Positions 1 through 6,731 of a stretch of DNA of 8,329 nt are shown piece by piece (within the stretch, counting starts at the first letter, position 1; the number at the start of each line of letters is the position of its first letter). The position numbers and the translations under genes are program-made. Source of the stretch: a bacterium (GTDB lineage Archaea > Thermoproteota > Nitrososphaeria > Nitrososphaerales > CADDZS01); the NCBI GenBank assembly GCA_027310845.1, contig DAIDAB010000086.1, positions 1-8,329 of the forward strand, in the 5' to 3' direction. Under the pieces are notes generated by a model, which was not told the origin of the DNA, made no database searches, and worked only from the letters and a program-made list of their open reading frames with translations.

Positions 1-732
1 ATAGTTGGAGGTATTATTGGAAGAAGCCACGAGCGAGTCGAGGTATCAACGCAGAATCTCAAGGTTTCATGGTCGTGGTACAATGAAGGACAGGGTCTCG
101 TGGCTTGGACATTCCAAAATGCAGGTGCGCAGCAGGCCACTGGCATTCTACTCAGGAATTCATACTATTTTGGTAATGCATACTGGCCGATATACGAGAA
201 CAATCCTGCATTTGGGGTTGGTTTTGCGACGAAATTAGAGCCACTTGTTGACAAGACAATTCAAAAAAACTCCGCTCCGCTTGCAGTAGTTTCATGGAAG
301 CAACCCGATGGTTCTTACAAGAGCATTATTGCTTTCATATTCACGCTTGCTCCGGGGCAAACTTGGCAAATGCTTGAAGGCGGATTCTCCCTTGCGATGT
401 CTCCCGAAAATGTCAGTGCGTATGAAGTGAGCCAAGTTTCTGAAGGCGATTTTTGTGTAGGTTACGACCCACAACAGGTTGGCGCATTGGATAATCAGAC
501 AGGCACCTCAGATCAGGGGTATACTCCTAATCCCAATACGTTCCATACGGTTCAGGTTCTTGCACCCGTGGAGGCTTTGTTCCTGCAATTGTTCAACGAT
601 CCTATCCAACCCGGGACATGCGATGCTACTCCAAAGGAAACACCGCCACAACCAGAGAGCGCGAGCACGCAGTCAGGAAGCAGAATCTGGGATTTATTGG
701 CGCGAAATGCAGGATCCCTCAAAGAACGCTGA
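1..732 (+). CDS. Unrecognised protein, 5'-truncated by the window edge
   Basis: The reading frame is open from base 1 to a TGA at 730-732, giving 243 visible residues. An internal GTG at 100 could act as a start, but the 33 codons before it (including KVSWSWYNEG) look like normal protein, so the gene most likely begins outside the window. I do not recognise the family. The visible part is rich in aromatic, Gly, Ser and Thr residues, with alternating hydrophobic stretches that suggest a beta-rich fold (for example around LAVVSWKQPDGSYKSIIAF). It has two cysteines, at visible residues 152 and 207. A Pro/Ser/Thr/Gln-rich low-complexity stretch (about 208-227) precedes a short charged tail ending in KER. 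No clear membrane helix is visible; the Gly/Ile-rich beginning (IVGGIIG) could be the end of a signal peptide or membrane anchor, but that is a guess. Coding status is supported by length and by the absence of any competing frame. Confidence 0.7.
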   Translation: MVGGIIGRSHERVEVSTQNLKVSWSWYNEGQGLVAWTFQNAGAQQATGILLRNSYYFGNAYWPIYENNPAFGVGFATKLEPLVDKTIQKNSAPLAVVSWKQPDGSYKSIIAFIFTLAPGQTWQMLEGGFSLAMSPENVSAYEVSQVSEGDFCVGYDPQQVGALDNQTGTSDQGYTPNPNTFHTVQVLAPVEALFLQLFNDPIQPGTCDATPKETPPQPESASTQSGSRIWDLLARNAGSLKER

Positions 733-808
733 ATCACTTGTGTTCTGCGCATGAGCCCTGAGTCAATTACGAGCTACCACTTCACATAATTACTCCGCAG
801 AATTTTTG

Positions 809-947
809 AGAACTGGTTCTTTGATTCAACTTTCTCTAGATATCATTCTCGAAACTAGTTTATTTGAGACCTACTTCTTGGGCAGAAATGAATTGGAATC
901 TCGTCAGGACTGCATAATCAGAAACGCTGAGTTTCACAACCAGTTCT
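809..947. promoter_or_regulatory. Cluster of AACTRGTT-like palindromic motifs upstream of hyuA
   Basis: The non-coding stretch 733-996 holds three related short motifs. AGAACTGGTT lies at 809-818, the perfect palindrome AAACTAGTTT at 852-861, and AACCAGTTCT at 938-947. The last is the exact reverse complement of the first, so they form a 10-base inverted repeat across about 119 bases. All share the core AACTRGTT. This could be an operator array for a regulator of the hyuAB operon that begins at 997. No regulator gene is visible nearby, and I could not identify a strong TATA box for hyuA; the sequence GATAAAG near 948-954 is only a weak candidate. The rest of the stretch shows no gene. Function is inferred only from repetition and position. 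Confidence 0.35.
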
Positions 948-996
948 GATAAAGTTGTACAATGAATTAGTGCGAGAGCGAAGTGGTTAGCGATAG

Positions 997-3066
997 ATGA
1001 TCCATGTTGGAATCGATGTCGGAGGCACTTTTACTGATGTTGTGATATTTGAAGTAGGAAAAGGCGAGAACCATAACCCTAAGATTGACATCATAAAGGT
1101 TCAGACGACGAAGAACCTCGAAGAGGGAATTATCAGGGCGCTCGCACATTACGAAAATAAGTCGAGCGATGTCGCTCTCATCACGCATGCAACAACGGTC
1201 GCGACAAATGCGCTGCTTACCCGAACAGGTCTTGCGCGATGCGCACTCGTTACGAATGAGGGATTCAGAGACGTTCTGGAAATAGGAAGGCAAAGAAGGG
1301 CAGAGCTTTACAATCTGCATAATAAGAGACCAGAGCCACTTGTAAGAAGAAGAGATAGGTTCACCGTCGCTGGCAGGATGCTCTCTGACGGAAGCGAACT
1401 TGAGCCACTTTCAAGATCCGACCTTCGAAAGACTGCGAAGAAGATCATCAGAGAGCGTTTTGATTCGGTCGCAATCACATTCCTCAATTCCTACGCCAAC
1501 CCAAAACACGAGAAAGAGACGGAAAAGATTCTTCGGAAAGAAGGTGTAAGAGCGCATATCGATCTCTCGAGCCAGGTCGATCGTGAATATAGAGAATTTG
1601 AACGGATGAGCACAACCGCCGTGAACTCTTGCCTTGTGCCGCTCGTATCAGAGTATCTTGCAAGGCTCGAAATTGCGCTCAGGAAGAAAAACTTTCGCTC
1701 CCCGATCTATGTGATGAACTCTGACGGAAGCGCGAGCACGATCGAGCACATCTCAAAGTACCCCATCTTCATGATAGAATCAGGCCCGGCCGCGGGCGTC
1801 CTTGCCTCTAGGGAGATTGGAAGGTCACTTTCAATTGAAAAGATAATCACTTTCGACATGGGCGGAACGACCGCAAAGGCCGGCGCTGTCATTGGCTACG
1901 AGCCCGACATTGCCTACGAATTTGAGGCCGCGGGAAAGATGCACAGTGGAAGATCCATCAAGGGAAGCGGATACGCTGTTAGGGCTCCTTTCATAGACCT
2001 CGCAGAAGTGAGTGCTGGCGGAGGCACTATTGCATGGGTTGACGAAGGAGGCGTCCTCAAAGTGGGGCCCCTCAGTGCTGGCTCTGATCCTGGCCCCGTT
2101 GCATATGGAAAAGGAGGAAATAGCCCTACGGTGACAGATGCGAATCTAGTGCTCGGGAGATTGGGCCCTGAGGGGCTGCTCGGTGGAAAGCTTCCTTTAG
2201 ATCGAGAGCTTGCTCATGGTGCAATAAGAAAATTTCTTTCGGAGAAGCTCAGAATCGGGGTGGATGAAGCTGCACAAGGCATTATACGTCTGGCAAACAA
2301 CAGCATGGCGAGGGCAATTTCGATTGTCAGCGTGGAAAGGGGAAGGGATCCTCGAGAGCATACTCTGGTTGCGTTCGGTGGCGCCGGACCCATACACGCC
2401 TGTGACCTAGCTGAGGAGCTTGGAATTGCAAGTATTATCGTTCCACTTCACCCAGGTCTTTTCTCCGCATATGGCCTCCTAACAGCGGATCTTCAAAGAA
2501 ATTTCTCACTTCCTGTCCTGAAGAATGCGTCCGAAGTAGATGCAGAAGATTACTTTGCAGAACTTAGAGCAAGTGCCGCATCGGCGCTGAGGAAAGAGGG
2601 AGAATTCAAACAGTATAATTCAAGAGAATATGTTGATCTGAGATATCGCGGACAATCGTTTGAAATCACGATCCCATATGAAAAAGGCAAGGATCTGACT
2701 TCTATCTTCGGTGAAAGACATTCCGAGCTTTACGGCTACTCATCGGATGATCCTGTGGAAATTGTCAATGCGAAGCTAATTGCAGTTGTTCCAACGGCGA
2801 AGGCGATGTTCTCGATGAAAGAGGCTGGGCCTCATGCAAGCACTAGGAGACGAGATAGTGCTCATCGCAGAGTCTGGTTTCCAACAGGCTATCTCGAGGC
2901 TTCGGTGCTTTCAAGGGATCTGTTTGAACCAGGAAAGGAAGGTGGAGGTCCGTGCATAATCGAAGAGTATGATTCTACCACTGTTGTCAACCCTGGATGG
3001 TCATGGAAAGTGGACAGTTATGGCAACCTTGTTCTAAAAGAACAAAGAGCGGGGAGTAGCCAATGA
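997..3066 (+). CDS. hyuA: Hydantoinase/oxoprolinase family subunit A (HyuA-type ATPase)
   Basis: The 689-residue product is full length for the HyuA family (N-methylhydantoinase A, 5-oxoprolinase N-half, acetone/acetophenone carboxylase subunit). These ASKHA-fold subunits bind ATP and activate the substrate's carbonyl by phosphorylation in a cytoplasmic complex with subunit B. The N-terminal domain starts with the phosphate-binding loop GIDVGGTFTD (residues 5-14) and has HATTVATNALL (64-74). The central ATPase domain shows ESGPAAG (261-267), FDMGGTTAK (286-294), SAGGGTIAWVD (339-349), GPLSAGSDPGP (357-367) and AFGGAGPIHA (459-468). The C-terminal domain shows RYRGQSFEI (549-557) and IIEEYDSTTVVNPGW (654-668). 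GGTTAK in place of the GGTSTD form places it in the hydantoinase/carboxylase-like branch rather than with typical 5-oxoprolinases; this is from memory of the family. The ATG at 997 puts the glycine-rich loop at the usual distance from the N-terminus. It overlaps hyuB by 4 bases. Substrate is unknown. Confidence 0.93.
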   Translation: MIHVGIDVGGTFTDVVIFEVGKGENHNPKIDIIKVQTTKNLEEGIIRALAHYENKSSDVALITHATTVATNALLTRTGLARCALVTNEGFRDVLEIGRQRRAELYNLHNKRPEPLVRRRDRFTVAGRMLSDGSELEPLSRSDLRKTAKKIIRERFDSVAITFLNSYANPKHEKETEKILRKEGVRAHIDLSSQVDREYREFERMSTTAVNSCLVPLVSEYLARLEIALRKKNFRSPIYVMNSDGSASTIEHISKYPIFMIESGPAAGVLASREIGRSLSIEKIITFDMGGTTAKAGAVIGYEPDIAYEFEAAGKMHSGRSIKGSGYAVRAPFIDLAEVSAGGGTIAWVDEGGVLKVGPLSAGSDPGPVAYGKGGNSPTVTDANLVLGRLGPEGLLGGKLPLDRELAHGAIRKFLSEKLRIGVDEAAQGIIRLANNSMARAISIVSVERGRDPREHTLVAFGGAGPIHACDLAEELGIASIIVPLHPGLFSAYGLLTADLQRNFSLPVLKNASEVDAEDYFAELRASAASALRKEGEFKQYNSREYVDLRYRGQSFEITIPYEKGKDLTSIFGERHSELYGYSSDDPVEIVNAKLIAVVPTAKAMFSMKEAGPHASTRRRDSAHRRVWFPTGYLEASVLSRDLFEPGKEGGGPCIIEEYDSTTVVNPGWSWKVDSYGNLVLKEQRAGSSQ
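3053..3056 (+). promoter_or_regulatory. Ribosome binding site for hyuB inside the end of hyuA
   Basis: GGAG (in GGGGAGT) lies six bases before the ATG at 3063, inside the last codons of hyuA. Together with the ATGA stop/start overlap it supports translation of hyuB from the same mRNA and fixes its start. Confidence 0.6.
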
Positions 3067-4766
3067 GTGATGTAGTAACTCTCGAGTTGATCAGGAGCTC
3101 TCTTCTCTACGCTAGCGAGGAGATGGGGATAGCTCTCAGAAACTCTTCTTACTCTCCCAACATCAAGGAGAGAATGGATCATTCTGCAGCTCTCTTTGAT
3201 TCAGAAGGACTTTTGCTGAGTCAAGCCGAACACATCCCTGTGCACCTTGGCTCGCTTCCCTGGGGACTCAGGAACGTAATCGAGTATTGCAAAAAAGAGG
3301 ATCTCGAATTTGAAAACGGCTCAATGATCGTCGTGAACAACCCGTACATTGCAGGGACGCATCTCAACGATGTTACTCTAATCGAGCCGATATTCTACAA
3401 GGAAAATAGACTTGTTGGATTTGCCGCGAACAAGGCGCACCACTCAGATGTCGGCGGAAAGGTGCCAGGGAGCATATCGATTGATGCAAAAAGCCTCTTC
3501 GAAGAAGGTTTTATCATGAATCCTGTCTATCTGATGCGAAACGAAGCTTTTGTTAGAGAAACGCTCTCTACATTTTCATCCAACTCAAGGACTCCAAATG
3601 AGAGATTAGGAGATCTGAAAGCTCAGGTCGCTGCAAATGTAACTGGAACGCGCAGAGTCCTGCAGATGATCGAGAAGTACGGATTGAACGATTTTCTAAA
3701 TTCAGCTCGAGCTTCGTTTGAGTATGCCGAACGGCTGCTCCGGAAGAAATTGTCCGAGACCAAAAAGGGCAAATTTATCGCGACGGATTATCTTGAGCAC
3801 CCTGATGGCCATGACCTAAAGCTCAAGGTGACAGTCAAGCTCAGTGGAGATGAAATAGAGTTTGATTATACTGGTACGGACCCTCAGGTCAGGATGCCAC
3901 TTAACGCAGTTTTTGGGGTCACGCTCTCCGGCGTGTATTTCGTCTTGAAAACGTTGTTCGGAGACGACATTCCTACTAACGAGGGGTTCTTCGCACCGGT
4001 GAAAGTGAGCGCTCCTTCTGGAACGCTGCTCAATCCCACCTTTCCCTCTCCAGTCGCAGGAGGGAATGTTGAGACTAGCCAGAGGAACGCCGACCTAATC
4101 TTCATGGCCTTGGCAAAGGCGCTTCCAGGAAAAGTTCCCGCGGCCGCGGGCGGATCAATGAACAACGTCATGATAGGCGGAGTACACAAAGGAAGAAGCT
4201 GGGCTTTCTATGAAACAATAGGTGTGGGCCTCGGAGGACGAAACGACGCAGATGGGATAGACGGGATCCAGGCAAACATGACAAACACGATGAACACCCC
4301 GATCGAAGAAATAGAGCGAACTCTGCCTGTGCTGATGAAACGGTACGAGTTCAGGGAAGATAGTTCAGGTGCGGGCACCTTCAGAGGAGGCTCGGGATTG
4401 ATCAGAGGATACCAGGTTCTTGATGATTCAACGACCCTCACTGTGCTCTCAGAGCGTGGTAGGCACAAACCTTGGGGACTTGGCGGCGGCCACGGCGGAG
4501 CGAAGACACGTGTCCTTCTTTATGATAGATCTGGCACTTTAAGTAAGAAAAGGGTCAGAGAGCTGTCTATCAAAATCACGCTTGGTTTGAGAAGAGGCGA
4601 TGTGATAGAAGTTCATACGGCAGGAGGCGGGGGTTATGGCCTTCCTTACTCAAGGGATAGATCTAGGATATTATCTGACATCGAGGATGAGCTCATGACA
4701 AGAAGTCAAGCCGCCAAGTCTGGTTACATAATCCCCAAGACGCTTCACTCCAAGAAGCGAAAATGA
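3063..4766 (+). CDS. hyuB: Hydantoinase/oxoprolinase family subunit B (HyuB-type)
   Basis: The 567-residue product is full length for the HyuB family, the partner that completes the reaction on the substrate activated by HyuA (ring opening of hydantoins or oxoproline-like lactams, or carboxylation in acetone/acetophenone carboxylases). Typical motifs appear in order: ERMDHSAALFD (36-46), HLGS (61-64), NNPYIAGTHLNDV (92-104), AHHSDVGGKVPGS (125-137), DYTGTDPQ (268-275), GGNVETSQR (333-341), GGRNDADGIDG (391-401), RGGSGLIRGY (441-450) and AGGGGYG (520-526). The conserved His and Asp residues in HLGS, GTHLND and AHHSDVGG are probable metal or substrate ligands, by family analogy. The C-terminal tail (about 535-567) is charged and Lys-rich, beyond the conserved core. 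The start at 3063 overlaps the hyuA stop as ATGA, a strong sign of translational coupling and equal dosage. The family is certain; the substrate is not, and no dedicated third subunit or transporter is present. Confidence 0.93.
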   Translation: MSDVVTLELIRSSLLYASEEMGIALRNSSYSPNIKERMDHSAALFDSEGLLLSQAEHIPVHLGSLPWGLRNVIEYCKKEDLEFENGSMIVVNNPYIAGTHLNDVTLIEPIFYKENRLVGFAANKAHHSDVGGKVPGSISIDAKSLFEEGFIMNPVYLMRNEAFVRETLSTFSSNSRTPNERLGDLKAQVAANVTGTRRVLQMIEKYGLNDFLNSARASFEYAERLLRKKLSETKKGKFIATDYLEHPDGHDLKLKVTVKLSGDEIEFDYTGTDPQVRMPLNAVFGVTLSGVYFVLKTLFGDDIPTNEGFFAPVKVSAPSGTLLNPTFPSPVAGGNVETSQRNADLIFMALAKALPGKVPAAAGGSMNNVMIGGVHKGRSWAFYETIGVGLGGRNDADGIDGIQANMTNTMNTPIEEIERTLPVLMKRYEFREDSSGAGTFRGGSGLIRGYQVLDDSTTLTVLSERGRHKPWGLGGGHGGAKTRVLLYDRSGTLSKKRVRELSIKITLGLRRGDVIEVHTAGGGGYGLPYSRDRSRILSDIEDELMTRSQAAKSGYIIPKTLHSKKRK

Positions 4767-4770
4767 TTAT

Positions 4771-4787
4771 TTTGTGCAATGCGCAAA
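4771..4787 (+). terminator. Small hairpin just after hyuB
   Basis: TTTGTGC and GCGCAAA can pair as a 7-base stem (one G-T pair) around an AAT loop, starting five bases after the hyuB stop. The T-rich ATTATTTT run before and in the stem could help release RNA polymerase. Archaeal termination depends mainly on T-tracts, so the role is tentative. Confidence 0.3.
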
Positions 4788-5017
4788 TTATCAAGATCGA
4801 TTTTGATGGTTCCTAGAATCTGTTCATGCAACAAGCTATTCCTTATGCCGAGCAGTGAACCAACTCATAAGTAGAGGTGAAGCAATGGCTTTGGAGAGCT
4901 AGATACAGTAATTCCAATGAAATAGGCAAAAGCTACAATTTCTCAATTGAATCAAATGAACTCATGCAGGATGTCCACACAAAATAGGTTTCAATACAAT
5001 TCTTGTTTTGCTCCCTA

Positions 5018-5030
5018 GCTTTTTATTTTC
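5018..5030 (+). terminator. T-rich tract, possible distal terminator for hyuAB
   Basis: The run GCTTTTTATTTTC, followed by TCCCCCC, has two near-contiguous T stretches (5020-5024 and 5026-5029) on the plus strand, about 250 bases after hyuB. Archaeal RNA polymerase stops at such oligo-T tracts. The assignment rests on composition alone. Confidence 0.3.
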
Positions 5031-5068
5031 TCCCCCCTCGCTCGATTTTCACCGGCGCGCGCATACAC

Positions 5069-5087
5069 ATCCTTAAGCTAAAAGGAT
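5069..5087. repeat. Short inverted repeat ATCCTT/AAGGAT
   Basis: ATCCTT at 5069-5074 and AAGGAT at 5082-5087 can form a 6-base stem around a 7-base loop, just after a GC-rich patch. It lies in the convergent intergenic stretch and may be part of transcript ends. It is short enough to be chance. Confidence 0.3.
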
Positions 5088-5118
5088 CTACAAAGAAACA
5101 ATGCAAAGTCCGACAAGC

Positions 5119-5124
5119 AAAAAA
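5119..5124 (-). terminator. T6 terminator of the GNAT gene
   Basis: On the minus strand six consecutive T residues lie seven bases beyond the stop codon of the acetyltransferase-like gene. This fits an archaeal oligo-T terminator. Confidence 0.45.
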
Positions 5125-5130
5125 TCAGTG

Positions 5131-5973
5131 TCAGATCTTCTTTTCCATAGCAATGCAGTGCCAACCCCACGAGTCGTCCTTGAAACCAAGCCGCCTTGCA
5201 ATAGAGATCAGGTAATGCTCGTACGGAATGAAAGTTCCAAGGGAATCAGTCCCGAGCTTCCTTGCAACAGAAATTACTGAAGCAATTCCTTTCTCAAAAG
5301 AGCCCTCGAGAAGTGAGAACTCTCTGTGAGCTCCCTCTTCATGTTCTATCCTTTTGCTCAAGATGAATTTCACGCCGCCACATTCGTAGAGCTCGCCGCT
5401 AGCAATAAGCTTCGAGAGCGCACTTTTGTCAAGTTTCAGAAAGTTCCACTTGTATCCGACGTATCCATTGAGCTTTGAAATGTATCTTGATCTTAGGAGT
5501 CCTTCAAGAGATTTCATGTCAGTGATTTTGCAAAAAGCAATTTCCTTTGCGTGAGACCCTCGCATTCTAAGACTCAGGTGAGCAGATTCGGCCACGGGAT
5601 GAAACCCTCCTTTGATGCATGCTCGAAGAGAAGGTGTGTTGGTGGAGAGGACAAACAAGCGAAGCTTACTGATCCCGAGCTTTCTTGCATATCTTGACTT
5701 TGTTTTTTGGAGAAAGACTGCGACTCCTTTTCTCCTCCATTTGGGGTCTGTTCGGGCCATTCCGAGCCAGCCCGCGTTGTCAAGAGTCAGCGAAAAATTA
5801 GACATTCCAACGAGCTCTTTTCCTGAGAATGCGAGAAATAGTCCCTTTCTTGCGATTGTGTCGGATAGGCTAGAGAGGACATAATCATGTGGGCCAACGG
5901 CGCGCTTACAGAGTCGCACTATTTTCTTGTAATCAGATGGCCTTGCTATCCTTGTATTGAAAACAATCGTCAT
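5131..5973 (-). CDS. GNAT-family acetyltransferase-like protein, probably with tandem GNAT halves
   Basis: The 280-residue product has an N-terminal GNAT domain, which transfers an acyl group from acyl-CoA to an amine. The domain begins with the usual TRIARPSDYKKIVRLC strand and helix (7-22). The central strands include GKELVGMSNF (51-60), and the acetyl-CoA pyrophosphate loop is WRRKGVA (79-85). Motif B is NTPSLRACIKGGF (112-124). In most GNATs the eighth position of motif B is a Tyr that acts as general acid; here it is Cys119. Residues from about 140 resemble a second, degenerate GNAT half ending in ISIARRLGF (256-264) followed by WHCIAME (271-277). At 280 residues the protein is nearly twice a single-domain GNAT. 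The substrate cannot be told. The ATG at 5973 has no Shine-Dalgarno, and a TATA-like element 27-33 bases upstream fits a leaderless or near-leaderless mRNA. The gene stands alone, convergent with hyuB and divergent from the zinc-ribbon membrane protein. Confidence 0.85.
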   Translation of the reverse strand: MTIVFNTRIARPSDYKKIVRLCKRAVGPHDYVLSSLSDTIARKGLFLAFSGKELVGMSNFSLTLDNAGWLGMARTDPKWRRKGVAVFLQKTKSRYARKLGISKLRLFVLSTNTPSLRACIKGGFHPVAESAHLSLRMRGSHAKEIAFCKITDMKSLEGLLRSRYISKLNGYVGYKWNFLKLDKSALSKLIASGELYECGGVKFILSKRIEHEEGAHREFSLLEGSFEKGIASVISVARKLGTDSLGTFIPYEHYLISIARRLGFKDDSWGWHCIAMEKKI

Positions 5974-5999
5974 GCCCAGTTCATTCTTTTATTCTTCCG

Positions 6000-6006
6000 C
6001 TTAAAT
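6000..6006 (-). promoter_or_regulatory. Possible TATA box for the GNAT gene
   Basis: The minus strand reads ATTTAAG, centred about 30 bases before the ATG at 5973. That is the archaeal box-A distance for a transcript starting at or just before the start codon. The match to the consensus is moderate. Confidence 0.3.
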
Positions 6007-6033
6007 TGCTCTCGGGCAACTATTGCATATTCC

Positions 6034-6041
6034 CTTTATAC
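6034..6041 (+). promoter_or_regulatory. Possible TATA box for the zinc-ribbon membrane protein
   Basis: CTTTATAC is a good archaeal box-A match about 48 bases before the ATG at 6086. It predicts a transcript start near 6060-6065 and a leader of some 20-25 bases, enough to hold the GGAG ribosome site at 6074-6077. Confidence 0.4.
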
Positions 6042-6073
6042 TACCAGCAAGAATCAATTCTTTCGATTCTCAG

Positions 6074-6077
6074 GGAG
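6074..6077 (+). promoter_or_regulatory. Ribosome binding site deciding the start at 6086
   Basis: GGAG (within AGGGAGAG) lies eight bases before ATG 6086. It supports this start over an upstream in-frame TTG at 6023, whose extra residues lack family character and would overlap the promoter. Confidence 0.55.
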
Positions 6078-6085
6078 AGAAAGAC

Positions 6086-6616
6086 ATGTCCTCAAGCGAA
6101 GACAGATTCTGCACAAAGTGCGGATCACAGATTGCAACTGGCGCAGCATTTTGCCCGTCTTGTGGGAACCCTGTTGGCGCCGCCACACAACACCAATCGC
6201 GTCACGACGGGCGGATGCGCTGGAGAGAATACAGGTATGCCAGGAGAGGTGGAGACAAATCAGGGCCGATTGTCGGTGGCTTGATTGTAGTGTGGCTTGG
6301 AATCACTTTGCTTCTTTCAAATGGCCATTATATCGCAGGTTCCGCATTCTTCGGGTATTTTCTATCTGGAATGGGGGTAATGCTGATCATAGCAGGCGCT
6401 CTTCGCTGGGGAGTATTTCATTACAGGTATCCGCCGATAGGCTATCTCATCGGGGGAGCCTTCCTCTTGATCATTGGTCTTGCAGGGATAATCCAGACTG
6501 CTTTCTACGGGCCTGCAATACTCATAGCAATAGGCGTCGTAATAATAGTATTTGGTGCCTACTCTATGAGGAGCAAAGCTCCAAGCCAGAGCACTTCCTC
6601 GCCTTCCCAAGTGTAG
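6086..6616 (+). CDS. Zinc-ribbon protein with four predicted membrane helices
   Basis: The product is 176 residues from the ATG at 6086. The N-terminus is a zinc ribbon with Cys9, Cys12, Cys23 and Cys26 (CX2C-X10-CX2C: FCTKCG then FCPSCGNPV), the pattern of the small double-zinc-ribbon domains often attached to prokaryotic membrane proteins. A basic linker (about 36-59, many Arg and His) follows. Then come four hydrophobic segments at about 60-78, 84-106, 116-137 and 140-160, arranged as two Gly-rich hairpins, and a short polar Ser/Pro tail. The basic linker suggests that the zinc ribbon lies in the cytoplasm. The specific role is unknown; such proteins are usually annotated as zinc-ribbon domain-containing membrane proteins. 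The gene diverges from the GNAT gene and ends 115 bases before the arginase gene, so co-transcription with the arginase is possible but not shown. Confidence 0.85.
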   Translation: MSSSEDRFCTKCGSQIATGAAFCPSCGNPVGAATQHQSRHDGRMRWREYRYARRGGDKSGPIVGGLIVVWLGITLLLSNGHYIAGSAFFGYFLSGMGVMLIIAGALRWGVFHYRYPPIGYLIGGAFLLIIGLAGIIQTAFYGPAILIAIGVVIIVFGAYSMRSKAPSQSTSSPSQV

Positions 6617-6693
6617 CGGTACTAAGTGAACATTGTGTCAACAAAGACTATTATGTCCGAGTAGCGAGGAATAGCCTTCTCTCAAAATCGATC

Positions 6694-6705
6694 GTTTCTA
6701 GAAAC
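6694..6705. promoter_or_regulatory. Perfect 12-base palindrome before the arginase gene
   Basis: GTTTCTAGAAAC is its own reverse complement and ends 26 bases before the arginase ATG. In a leaderless archaeal gene this is where box A and the polymerase sit, so a repressor binding here could block initiation. No clear TATA box is visible in the same place. The operator role is inferred from symmetry and position only. Confidence 0.35.
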
Positions 6706-6731
6706 CAATTTCCCAATCGAGATCCCATTCA

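Larger units (their letters stand above)
4767..5130. other. Non-coding stretch between convergent genes
   Basis: These 364 bases separate the ends of hyuB (plus) and the GNAT gene (minus). I see no believable coding frame: an open frame from 5003 runs into the antisense of the GNAT gene and has no motif. I saw no tRNA T-loop signature and no convincing C/D-box pair. The stretch holds the hairpin at 4771-4787, a pyrimidine tract at 5018-5039, a GC-rich ACCGGCGCGCGC patch at 5051-5062, a small inverted repeat at 5069-5087 and a T6 tract on the minus strand at 5119-5124. The middle (about 4790-5000) is unremarkable AT-rich DNA. Confidence 0.6.

Noticed and set aside
967..1320. A 117-codon minus-strand open frame over the start of hyuA
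   Set aside because: It lies antisense to the conserved N-terminal domain of HyuA and shows no motif.
3884..4189. A 101-codon minus-strand frame within hyuB
   Set aside because: It is antisense to conserved HyuB motifs such as GGNVETSQR and has no support of its own.
4767..5130. Possible small RNA gene in the convergent gap, suggested by the GC-rich patch and hairpins
   Set aside because: I saw no tRNA T-loop signature, no paired C and D boxes and no stable long stem. The hairpins are short.
5003..5215. A 70-codon plus-strand frame in the gap after hyuB
   Set aside because: It runs into the antisense of the GNAT gene, has a composition unlike a real protein, and includes the T-rich tract and the small hairpin.
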